This document shows, one piece after another, positions 6,551 through 13,677 of a stretch of 32,407 nucleotides of DNA (positions are counted from its first letter, which is position 1; each line of letters opens with the position of its first letter). Source of the stretch: Chloroflexota bacterium (lineage in GTDB: Bacteria; Chloroflexota; Dormibacteria; Dormibacterales; Dormibacteraceae); NCBI GenBank assembly GCA_005880315.1, contig VBHB01000100.1, positions 1 through 32,407 of the forward strand, read 5' to 3'. The notes below the pieces were generated by a model. The model did not search any database. It was given only the letters and a program-made list of their open reading frames with translations, and was not told the DNA's origin. A program made the translations under genes and the position numbers.

Positions 6551-7932
6551 TCGACCGCCTTTCGAGTGGTCAACCGCGCCTGGACAGCATCTTCAACGGG
6601 GGCCTCCTCCGGAACGCGATCAATCTCGTGATCGGTGTGCCGGGCTCTGGCAAAACCATCCTCTGCCAGCAGTACGTCTTTCTCAACGCCACGGCCGAGC
6701 GGCCGGCGCTGTACCTGTCGACCGTGACCGAACCCCTCGACAAGATCCTTCGCTATGCAGAGACGCTCGACTTCTTCGACCCTACGGCCATTCGCGACCG
6801 CCGGGTCATCTACGAAGACCTCGGCAACGTGCTAGGTGATTCGGGCCTGGCGGAGGTCCTGACCACCATCGACAACTTCCTGAAAGAGTTCAAGCCTGGA
6901 ATCGTCGTGATCGACAGCTTCAAGGCTTTCCATGCTTTCGCGAAGAGCGAGGCTGATTTCAGGCTGTTCCTCTACGGCCTGTCTCGCCGCTTGACCGCGA
7001 GCACGGTGACGTCGATATGGAACGCCCCTTACACGCGTGACCGCGCCCTGGACGCGGCTGAGTTTGCCGTGGCGGATGCTGTCATCGAGCTCAATACCAA
7101 GATGATTGGCGAGCGCGAGATGCGCGTGCTCCAGGTCCTCAAGCTGCGCGGAAGCGGCTTCCTGTCCGGCGAGCACGCATATCGCATCTCGACCTCTGGT
7201 CTGAACGTGTATCCACGCCTCGCAGACGCCTATGACAGCACCGCCTACAAGCTCAGCACTGAACGCGTGTCCACCGGGGTGGCGGCGCTCGACGAGATGC
7301 TCGGAGAAGGCTATTGGGCGGGCGCCTCAACGCTGGTGGCCGGGCCGTCCGGTGTGGGCAAGACCCTGATGGGCCTGCACTTCATCTACGCGGGCGCTCG
7401 CGCGGGAGAGCCGGGTATCATCGCCACGTTCCAGGAGAACGAGACCCAGCTCGGCCGCATCGTGCGGAGCTTCGGGTGGTCGCTCGATCAAAAAGGCGTT
7501 CACGTCCTCAGCCGCAGCCTGGTCGACATGTATATCGACGAATGGGTCTACGAGCTGCTCGATCTGGTCGAAACAACGAACGCCAAGCGCATTGTCATCG
7601 ACAGCCTTCCCGATGTCATGACCACCGCGGGCGATGTGGTGCGCTTTCGCGAGTGGATGTTCTCGCTGGTCCAACGCTGCACCCGGCGTGGAATCAGCCT
7701 GGTGATGATCGTGGAGGTGCCCGACATGTTCGAGATGCGGCGCATCTCCGAGCACGGCCTTTCCCATCTCGCCGACAACGTCATCCTTCTTCAGTACCGA
7801 CGAGAGGATTCCCGGCTGGCTCGCACCCTGACTGTGCTGAAAACCCGCGCGATGCACCACCAGCCGGTCGTGCGCCGTTTCGAGATCACCGAGAATGGAT
7901 TCGAGCTGGGGACCGAGCCGGCGCAACCCTGA
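6547..7932 (+). CDS. KaiC-like double RecA-fold ATPase
   Basis: A 461-residue protein with two KaiC/RAD55-type domains. Domain 1 has Walker A GVPGSGKT (residues 30-37) and Walker B GIVVIDSFKAF. Domain 2 has Walker A GPSGVGKT (about 264-271) and Walker B RIVIDSLPDV. After Walker A, domain 2 keeps a glutamate in TFQENETQL, where cyanobacterial KaiC has its catalytic Glu pair; domain 1 has STVTEPLDK. Such KaiC-like ATPases outside Cyanobacteria are thought to act as signalling hubs, often beside receivers and histidine kinases, and need not form a clock. No kaiA or kaiB is in the window and the KaiC C-terminal phosphosites are not recognisable. It is translationally coupled to the MerR-receiver gene and followed after 8 bp by a broken GAF gene. 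Confidence 0.9.
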   Translation: MIDRLSSGQPRLDSIFNGGLLRNAINLVIGVPGSGKTILCQQYVFLNATAERPALYLSTVTEPLDKILRYAETLDFFDPTAIRDRRVIYEDLGNVLGDSGLAEVLTTIDNFLKEFKPGIVVIDSFKAFHAFAKSEADFRLFLYGLSRRLTASTVTSIWNAPYTRDRALDAAEFAVADAVIELNTKMIGEREMRVLQVLKLRGSGFLSGEHAYRISTSGLNVYPRLADAYDSTAYKLSTERVSTGVAALDEMLGEGYWAGASTLVAGPSGVGKTLMGLHFIYAGARAGEPGIIATFQENETQLGRIVRSFGWSLDQKGVHVLSRSLVDMYIDEWVYELLDLVETTNAKRIVIDSLPDVMTTAGDVVRFREWMFSLVQRCTRRGISLVMIVEVPDMFEMRRISEHGLSHLADNVILLQYRREDSRLARTLTVLKTRAMHHQPVVRRFEITENGFELGTEPAQP

Positions 7933-7938
7933 CATCCG

Positions 7939-7955
7939 CGATGTACCGTACATCG
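7939..7955. repeat. 17-bp perfect palindrome at the kaiC-GAF junction
   Basis: CGATGTAC (7939-7946), one central C, and GTACATCG (7948-7955) form a perfect 8+1+8 palindrome. It ends directly before ATG 7956, one of two candidate starts of the broken GAF gene, and contains the other (ATG 7941). It could be a protein-binding site or an mRNA hairpin over the start region. Confidence 0.45.
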
Positions 7956-8356
7956 ATGCCACAGACCGCCCGTGAGCTGCTGGCCGAGGCGGCGGCCGCG
8001 GGCGAAGACCTCGAGACTGTCGCGCGCGGGCTGCTCGCCCGCCTCGCACAGCTCACCGGGTTGAGCTCGACGTACCTGGCCGAGACGCGACTCAAAGAGG
8101 ACGAGCAGCGGATCCTGTTCTCATACAACTCGAGCCAGATCTTCCACATCCCGGAAGGGGTCACGTCGAAATACGCACCTTCGTCTCGTATCCGGTTTTC
8201 GCGGCCGACGGCAAATTCTTCGGGACGCTGTGCGGAGCCAGCAAGGGCGAGATCGACATCGAAGACCAGATCCTCGACCTGATGCGCGAATGTGCTCGGC
8301 TCCTGGGCCAGCGCCTGCAGCGCCGTCGCGACATCGGCGCGCGCCCTCTGCCTTGA
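7941..8356 (+). pseudogene. Broken GAF-domain gene (internal deletion plus frame change)
   Basis: From ATG 7941 (or 7956) the frame encodes a helical lead (ARELLAEAAAAGEDLETVARGLLARL) and the first half of a GAF domain: LTGLSSTYLAETRLKEDEQRILFSYNSSQIFHIPEGV, ending around 8160. The second half of the same domain follows in another frame: VEIRTFVSYPVFAADGKFFGTLCGASKGEID, ending at TGA 8354-8356. Compared with the usual family pattern, the middle part (the stretch around DTLC and GDS) of roughly 35-40 codons is missing at the join near 8155-8165. The first frame instead runs into low-quality sequence to 8282. So either this is a decayed gene or an assembly error. The downstream oxidase start overlaps its stop (TGATG), as expected for a once-intact operon member. 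Confidence 0.75.
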
Positions 8357-9477
8357 TGGGCCGGCACTCGTCAGCAGACGTTGCCGTCGTCGGCCTTGGA
8401 GCCATGGGCGCGATGGCAGCCTGGCGCCTTGCGGCGCGGGGCGCGGGCGTCATCGGATTCGATCCCTACCGCCCCGGACACGACCTCGGCTCATCGCACG
8501 GCGACACACGCATCTTCCGGACCGCGTATTTCGAGAGCCCGGACTACGTGCCCTTGCTGCAGCGCGCCCAGCTCTTGTGGCGGCTGCTCGAGAAAGAAAC
8601 CGACGCCGAGCTGCTGACCATCACGGGCGGGCTGGCGATCGGACCTCGCGACGGTGAGCTCGTGGCCGGCGTCGTCGCGAGCGCGCGCCAGAACGATCTG
8701 CCGCACCGGCTGCTCGACGCATCCGAGATGAGCCGCACCTACCCGCAGCACCTGCTGAAGAAAAATGAGGTCGCTGTGTTCGAGAACGAGGCCGGCTTCT
8801 TGCGGCCCGAGCGCGCGGTGTCGGCTGCGGCCGCGCGGGCCGAAGCGCTCGGGGCACGACTGATGATCGGCACGCAGGTGACCTCGGTCGAAGCGTCGGG
8901 CTCAGGCGTGGTCGTGGTCACGTCGCGCGGCCGGTTCGAAGCCGAGCAGGCGCTCATCACCGCCGGCGCGTGGACGCCGAAGCTCACAAGACATCTCCAT
9001 CTACCGCTCAAGGTCCAACGCCAGGTGATGGGCTGGCTCGCGGTGACCGATCCAGCGGGGTTCGCTCCCGACCGATTCCCCGTCTTCATCCGTGAGACGG
9101 ATCAGGGCGGGGTCCGCTATGGGTTTCCCACCACTGACGGCCGCAGCATCAAGGTCGCCGTGCACCATGAGGGAAGCGATGCCGACCCCGACACCATCGA
9201 CCGCGAGATCCATCGTGCTGACGTGGAGCCCATCCGTGATTTCACGCGCGAAAACCTACGTGGAGTGACCGGCGAGGTGGTCGATGCTCGCGTGTGCATG
9301 TACACGAACACCCCAGACGATCGCTTCATCGTGGCTCGAGACGCAAGCCTTCCAGGCGTCACCATCCTCAGCGCATGTTCCGGCCACGGCTTCAAGTTCG
9401 CGCCTGTGATGGGTGAGCTGATGGCCGGGTCGCTGCTCGACGGTCGAGCCGTGCCGGCCATCATCCACTCCGCCTAA
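8356..9477 (+). CDS. Monomeric sarcosine oxidase / N-methyltryptophan oxidase family flavoenzyme
   Basis: A 373-residue FAD enzyme that oxidatively demethylates N-methyl amino acids, giving formaldehyde and hydrogen peroxide. It shows the Rossmann motif VAVVGLGAMGAMAAWRLAARG, the family signature GSSHGDTRIFRTAYFE, and ARVCMYTNTPDDRFIVARD, whose cysteine is the covalent flavin attachment site of monomeric sarcosine oxidases; CSGHGFKFAPVMGELMA closes the protein. Length is typical. The start ATG 8356 overlaps the TGA of the broken GAF gene and gives the correct N-terminus just before the FAD motif; an open frame extends further upstream to 8230 but only through the GAF region. The exact substrate (sarcosine, N-methyltryptophan, pipecolate) is not determined. 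Confidence 0.9.
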   Translation: MGRHSSADVAVVGLGAMGAMAAWRLAARGAGVIGFDPYRPGHDLGSSHGDTRIFRTAYFESPDYVPLLQRAQLLWRLLEKETDAELLTITGGLAIGPRDGELVAGVVASARQNDLPHRLLDASEMSRTYPQHLLKKNEVAVFENEAGFLRPERAVSAAAARAEALGARLMIGTQVTSVEASGSGVVVVTSRGRFEAEQALITAGAWTPKLTRHLHLPLKVQRQVMGWLAVTDPAGFAPDRFPVFIRETDQGGVRYGFPTTDGRSIKVAVHHEGSDADPDTIDREIHRADVEPIRDFTRENLRGVTGEVVDARVCMYTNTPDDRFIVARDASLPGVTILSACSGHGFKFAPVMGELMAGSLLDGRAVPAIIHSA

Positions 9478-9480
9478 TCT
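9475..9480 (+). promoter_or_regulatory. -10-like TAATCT, probable leaderless promoter
   Basis: TAATCT ends exactly 7 bases before ATG 9488, the distance expected if transcription begins at the start codon. It overlaps the stop codon of the preceding oxidase gene. No ribosome binding site is present for the downstream gene, in line with a leaderless mRNA. Confidence 0.4.
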
Positions 9481-9487
9481 CTTGGAC

Positions 9488-10168
9488 ATGGGCCGCGCGA
9501 TCGCCCGGGTGACCGTCGCTTCGTCGATCGTCATTGCAACGATGTGGTCGCCGACCCCGCTGCTGGCTCCCGGCGTTGCCGCGCAGCCGAGCACGGCCGC
9601 GCTGGCGGCCCCCGCCGATTACTTCCAGTTCCCTCTGCCGACATGGGAGCCGCACTGCCTCGGGTTCGGCAGCCAGTGGCGCTACTGCAACGGGACGGTG
9701 CTGCGCCGGTGCAGCGCGAGTGGAGCGGTCTGGCTGCATACGGGCGTCGACATCAAGACGGCCATCCAGCCCGTGCGGGCCGCAGCCAACGGCGTGATCA
9801 TCGGCTACATCGTCGACCCGACGTTTCGAGGCGGGGTACTGATCCGGCACCAGACTTCGGAAGGGATCGTCATCACCCAGTACTGGCACGTGTGGCCTCG
9901 ATCCGGATTCAAGGTCGGCACCGTGGTCACGCGAGGAGAGGTTTTCGCCGACATCGCAGACATGGGCTCGCGCACTCATTTCCATTTCGCGGTTTTCATG
10001 GGCGACTTCGACAGCCACACGTGGAATGGCGCGCTGCCCCCCACGCGATGCGATGGGTTTCCCGCGTTCCCCTATTACTTCGTCAACGCCACCACATTCG
10101 TCGGAGCTCACCTGCCGCCCGTCTCGAGCCGCGCCGCACGTCACTGCCGCATGGACGCACAGCCGTAG
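9488..10168 (+). CDS. Secreted M23-family (LytM-type) metallopeptidase-like protein
   Basis: A 226-residue protein with an N-terminal signal peptide (basic MGRAIAR, hydrophobic stretch, small residues before AQPSTAALAAPADY). The mature part contains the zinc-ligand pattern of M23 peptidases: HTGVDI (His and Asp), YWHVW, and THFHFAV (HxH) near the end of the beta barrel. M23 enzymes cut peptidoglycan cross-bridges or act as inactive LytM activators; because the ligands look intact an active enzyme is likely. Several cysteines (HCLGF, YCNGT, RRCS, TRC, RHC) suggest disulphides outside the cell. The start ATG 9488 is preferred over TTG 9482 because of the signal peptide and the -10-like element 7 bases upstream. 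Confidence 0.8.
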   Translation: MGRAIARVTVASSIVIATMWSPTPLLAPGVAAQPSTAALAAPADYFQFPLPTWEPHCLGFGSQWRYCNGTVLRRCSASGAVWLHTGVDIKTAIQPVRAAANGVIIGYIVDPTFRGGVLIRHQTSEGIVITQYWHVWPRSGFKVGTVVTRGEVFADIADMGSRTHFHFAVFMGDFDSHTWNGALPPTRCDGFPAFPYYFVNATTFVGAHLPPVSSRAARHCRMDAQP

Positions 10169-10188
10169 TCCGCACAGCGACCCGAAGC

Positions 10189-11361
10189 GTGCTGCCGCCC
10201 CAGCTGGTGCTGGCTGGAATCGCGACGTCGATCGCGATCACCTTCAACATGCTGCTGCCGGTGGTGCCGGTGCTCGTGGAGCGGCGCGGCCCGCACGGCG
10301 CTGCGGGCGCGGCGACCGCTGCGCTGTTCATAGGCGCGGTCGCTGGTGAGCTCCTGACGCCCTGGCTGATGTCGCGGTGGTCGTCCTGGGGCTTGCTGGT
10401 CGCAGGCCAGCTGATGACCGCGGTGCCGAGCCTCGTCTACGTGATGCCTCGGCCGGACGCGACCCTGATGCTTGCCGCCGCCGCCGCTCGCGGGTTGGGA
10501 ATGGGTGTCGCGATCGTCGTTGCGGTCGCACTGGTCGCTGAGCTGACACCCCCGGATCGCCGCGGCCGTGCGATCGGCTACTTCGGACTTGCACTCAGCG
10601 CACCGGGCATCGTGCTGCCCTCTGTCGCCGTATCTCTGCTCGAGGCGAGCCGCGTCGACATCGATGCGTTGGTCGCATTCACAGTCGGGTTGGGCGGCGC
10701 GCTCCTGGCGTTCATGCTGCCGCGGACGAGTACGTCGGGGGTTTCATCCAGCCTGCTGCACGCGTTGCGCCAGCCCGGCCTGTTGCTCATCTTCGCCGGC
10801 TTCGTGATGGTCAGCTCCAGCTTCGGCGCAGTCATCACATTCGCGCCCGTCGCCCTTCCGACTGCAGGGGCCGGCTCGGCGGCTGTGTTCCTGTTCGTGG
10901 CCGGGAGCGCTCGCGCGGCCACGCGGTGGCTCGCCGGCGTGCTCGGCGATCGACGCCCAGGGCGGCTCGTGCTTGCGGGTGGGGTCGGTCTCACGCTGGC
11001 GGGGCTGGTCGCCCTTGGTGTCCGCTCCAATCCAGCCGTCGTACTCGTGGCCGGACTGGCGTTCGGTGGCGGCTACGGCGCTGTCCAAACCGCGGCGTAT
11101 CTGGCGATGACCGCCCGGGGGACCAGCGACCATCGCAACACCATCAGCGCGCTGTGGAACAGCGGCATCGACCTCGGCGCGTCGCTTGGTGGCAGCCTTC
11201 TCGGCTTGACCGCCGCACGCTTCGGATACTCGACGGCGATCTGGGTGATTCCCGTCGTCGTACTGCTGGCGCTGCCGGTTTTACTGGCGCCGGCAAGAGC
11301 CGTTCCGGCTGGCGGCCGGGCATCCGAAATGATCGAACCGGCTGGGGCGATCGGGCCGTAA
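10189..11361 (+). CDS. MFS-type transporter
   Basis: A 390-residue integral membrane protein with about 12 hydrophobic segments and the MFS loop patterns: GELLTPWLMSRWSSWG after helix 2, AARGLGMGVAIVVAVALVAELTPPDRRGRAIGYFGLALSAPGIVLP around helices 4-5, and a second-half repeat with RWLAGVLGDRRPGR. The family exports drugs or metabolites, or imports small molecules, driven by proton gradients; nothing shows the substrate. The start GTG 10189 is the first usable codon in frame after the peptidase stop, 20 bases downstream, so the two genes are likely co-transcribed. The upstream part of the same open frame overlaps the peptidase gene and is not coding. Confidence 0.88.
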   Translation: MLPPQLVLAGIATSIAITFNMLLPVVPVLVERRGPHGAAGAATAALFIGAVAGELLTPWLMSRWSSWGLLVAGQLMTAVPSLVYVMPRPDATLMLAAAAARGLGMGVAIVVAVALVAELTPPDRRGRAIGYFGLALSAPGIVLPSVAVSLLEASRVDIDALVAFTVGLGGALLAFMLPRTSTSGVSSSLLHALRQPGLLLIFAGFVMVSSSFGAVITFAPVALPTAGAGSAAVFLFVAGSARAATRWLAGVLGDRRPGRLVLAGGVGLTLAGLVALGVRSNPAVVLVAGLAFGGGYGAVQTAAYLAMTARGTSDHRNTISALWNSGIDLGASLGGSLLGLTAARFGYSTAIWVIPVVVLLALPVLLAPARAVPAGGRASEMIEPAGAIGP

Positions 11362-11515
11362 TCCGACCCAATTCCTGACTTATCAGCTCATTCAACCTTC
11401 ACTCGCCGGCCTGAGATCGGTCGGCGCCCGCGAGGCGTATGCTCCGCAGCGCGAACCCCACTCCTTTAACCAGTCGCTTTGCGTCACTCGGTTCTGCTTC
11501 GGGCTACCAAGCGTG
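11362..11515. other. Intergenic gap upstream of PAS-GAF-LuxR gene
   Basis: A 154-bp gap. I see no convincing gene, terminator with a T-run, or clear -35/-10 pair in it. A promoter for the downstream regulator is expected but not identified. Confidence 0.3.
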
Positions 11516-13222
11516 ATGGATAACACCGTTCGGGGACCTGACCCTGAGTTCGACGAGCTGCCAGGCGCTGTTATTGCCTACGACGAGCACGGCAGGGTCG
11601 TCCGCGCCAATCACGCCGCGCTCGAGATCCTCGGCTTTCAGTCAGAACGCGAGGTGATCGGCTCGCTCGCTGCGGGTGCCGGCTGGTTTCGCACAGACCC
11701 CGCAGGTTGGCCGAACGCAGAGAACCTGCATCCGGCGCTGGCGGCAATCCGGAGAGGACAGGCGGAGCGGCATGTAATCGCCCGCGTCACGCGCCCGGAC
11801 GGCCGCGATGTGTGGATCCAGGCGGACGCGGTGCCGCACATCGGCGGCGCGGGGTTCCCGCGAGGCGTGCTGCTGAGCCTGACCGACGTGAGCAAGATCC
11901 TTATGGACATCCGACTGCCACGCCCTCGATATGGAGACGAGGCGCTCGCGGAGGTCACCATGCAGCTGGCGGCCGCAAGGCTCGACCCACACGCGATTCT
12001 CACGACGGTCACGAGCGCGCTGACCAGGCTCCGGCCCGGAACGTGGATAGCCTCCCTGCTCAACAAGGACCCCCGCACGGTTCGCGTGGTGGCCGCCAAC
12101 GATGCCGATCCGCTGATCGCGCGCTATGTCGAGGACATGCACCTGTCGCCGAGCTCGCCGACCTTCACGATATCGACCCGGGTGCTGGAGTCCGGTGAGC
12201 CGGTCTTATTGCCAAGCGTGCCGTACGAAGAGTTCCTAGGCACCCTGCGAGACGACGTGCGTGACTATCTGACCAGGAACGAGCCGCCCCTCAACGAACC
12301 GATCAGGCACATCGGTGTGATGGTCGTGCCGATGCGCGCGCGGGGCGCGACGGTCGGCACGCTCGGGCTCTACGAGAGGCGGTCGTCGAACCCCTTGACC
12401 GAGCACGACGTACGCTGGCTGCAGGCGATCGCGGACCGCACCGGGCTGGCCGCCGACAACGCCCAGCTCTACGTCGACGCGATCAGCCGCCTCGAACGCC
12501 TGACGGCCCTGCGGAACGTCGGCCTCGCCATCACGGGCAGCCCCGACCTCCGCCTGACTCTTGGTGTGATCCTCGACCAGGTCACGGCGGGGCTGGCAAT
12601 AGATGCCGCCGATGTGCTCTTGCTCGACGAGAAGGATGGCTCGCTCGTGTCGGCGGCCAGCACTGGATTCCAGTCGACGTCGATCCCCGACTATCGACTG
12701 CCCGTCGACGAAAATCTCCCGGGCCGGGCGGCGGCCGGCCGGCGGATTGAGACGGTCACCGCCCTGGGTGCGTTCAGCCAGTTCCGGCGCCGGTCGCTGT
12801 TCGCGCGAGAGGGGTTCCGTTCATACGGGGCGGTCCCCCTGATTGCCCGCGGAAAGCTGATGGGCGTGCTTGAAGTCTTCCATAGGACCCAGCTCGAGCC
12901 CGACCAGGAGTGGAACGACTTCCTCGAAGCCCTGGGCAGCGAGGCCGCCATTGCGATCGAGAACGCCGGCATGCACCGGCAGCTGCAAAACGCACGCCCG
13001 GCGGCCGACTCGGAGCCCAAGGCTCCGGTCCCGGACCTGACGCGGTTGGAGCGGGAGATCCTGGCCCTGCTGGTCGAGGGCGATTCCAACCGGGCCATCG
13101 CCGAAAAGATCCACCTCAGCCAGAACACGATCAAGTTCCACGTCCGTCAGCTCTTGCAAAAGCTCGACGTTGAGAACCGGACCGAGCTTGCACGCAAGGC
13201 AACGCGCGAAGGCTGGCTCTAG
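11516..13222 (+). CDS. PAS-GAF-GAF-LuxR transcriptional regulator
   Basis: A 568-residue soluble sensor-regulator. A PAS domain lies at about residues 12-125 (LPGAVIAYDEHGRVVRANHAALEILGF), followed by two GAF domains at about 155-320 and 325-485 (the second with GVILDQVTAGLAIDAADVLLLDEKDGSL and YGAVPLIARGKLMGVLEVFHR). A C-terminal LuxR helix-turn-helix covers about 505-565 (LTRLEREILALLVEGDSNRAIAEKIHLSQNTIKFHVRQLLQKLDV). It has no receiver or kinase domain, so signals sensed by PAS or GAF (ligand, redox or light) may control DNA binding directly. ATG 11516 is taken as start; GTG 11513 precedes it in frame. It lies upstream of the kinase operon and is the obvious candidate to bind the repeated palindromes at 13261-13312. 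Confidence 0.9.
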   Translation: MDNTVRGPDPEFDELPGAVIAYDEHGRVVRANHAALEILGFQSEREVIGSLAAGAGWFRTDPAGWPNAENLHPALAAIRRGQAERHVIARVTRPDGRDVWIQADAVPHIGGAGFPRGVLLSLTDVSKILMDIRLPRPRYGDEALAEVTMQLAAARLDPHAILTTVTSALTRLRPGTWIASLLNKDPRTVRVVAANDADPLIARYVEDMHLSPSSPTFTISTRVLESGEPVLLPSVPYEEFLGTLRDDVRDYLTRNEPPLNEPIRHIGVMVVPMRARGATVGTLGLYERRSSNPLTEHDVRWLQAIADRTGLAADNAQLYVDAISRLERLTALRNVGLAITGSPDLRLTLGVILDQVTAGLAIDAADVLLLDEKDGSLVSAASTGFQSTSIPDYRLPVDENLPGRAAAGRRIETVTALGAFSQFRRRSLFAREGFRSYGAVPLIARGKLMGVLEVFHRTQLEPDQEWNDFLEALGSEAAIAIENAGMHRQLQNARPAADSEPKAPVPDLTRLEREILALLVEGDSNRAIAEKIHLSQNTIKFHVRQLLQKLDVENRTELARKATREGWL

Positions 13223-13260
13223 CCGAACTCGAGTCATCGGTCGATAAGCACTCGCTTCAT

Positions 13261-13312
13261 CCGATCGGGTACGTAAATTCACCCGATCGGGCTGTTAAAT
13301 CACCCGAATTGG
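13261..13312. repeat. Three spaced palindrome-like sites (CCGATCGG type)
   Basis: CCGATCGG at 13261-13268, the 10-bp palindrome CCCGATCGGG at 13282-13291, and a related CCCGAATTGG at 13303-13312 are spaced 21-22 bp apart, about two turns of the helix. The second and third share a longer context (TTCACCCGAT and ATCACCCGAA). They lie in the 146-bp gap between the LuxR-type regulator and the kinase operon, which suggests a multi-site operator. Confidence 0.5.
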
Positions 13313-13368
13313 TAGCGGAGGGTGCAACAGGCCAGGCCTAGTCTCATCTGGTCGCGCGCTGGGGTGCG

Positions 13369-13677
13369 ATGACGATGCCTGCCCGCCCTACGTTCCCATC
13401 CGAGTCGCAGCGACCCCTGCCCCTCGAGGCCCGGGCGCTCGCTATGCCGGCGCGTCCTCAGCGCCCTGCGCTGGCCGCTGTGGCCGGCCTCGCCGTTCTG
13501 ATCATGCTGGCGCCACCTGTGGTGGCCGCGATCTCGATCGTCGACTCGAGCCGCCTCGCCGGCTTGAGTGACTGGTTGGGTGCCGCCGCCACCTGGCTCG
13601 ATTCCCTCGCGCACGCGCGCGTCCTCTTGGTGCTGCCGCTGGCGGCCATGGTCGCGCGAGCGAAAGAGGACTCGTGA
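13369..13677 (+). CDS. Small membrane protein of unknown function
   Basis: A 102-residue protein not recognised as a family. Residues 1-30 are polar and proline-rich, residues about 33-57 form a hydrophobic segment (ALAAVAGLAVLIMLAPPVVAA), and a second hydrophobic stretch lies at about 82-96 (ARVLLVLPLAAMVA) with a short charged tail. The stop overlaps the GTG of the Ser/Thr kinase gene in a GTGA junction (13674-13677), the best evidence that it is a real gene. ATG 13369 is taken as start (GGGGTG just upstream may serve as ribosome binding site); ATG 13375 is an alternative. It may anchor or sense for the kinase, but that is only a guess from position. Confidence 0.6.
   Translation: MTMPARPTFPSESQRPLPLEARALAMPARPQRPALAAVAGLAVLIMLAPPVVAAISIVDSSRLAGLSDWLGAAATWLDSLAHARVLLVLPLAAMVARAKEDS

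Noticed and set aside
6547-7932. A cyanobacterial-type KaiABC circadian clock
   Set aside because: No kaiA or kaiB gene is present and the C-terminal phosphosite region of KaiC is not recognisable; only a KaiC-like ATPase can be claimed.
9544-10188. Plus-strand open frame upstream of and continuous with the MFS transporter
   Set aside because: It is out of frame with the signal peptide and zinc motifs of the M23 gene, which is clearly the coding frame there.
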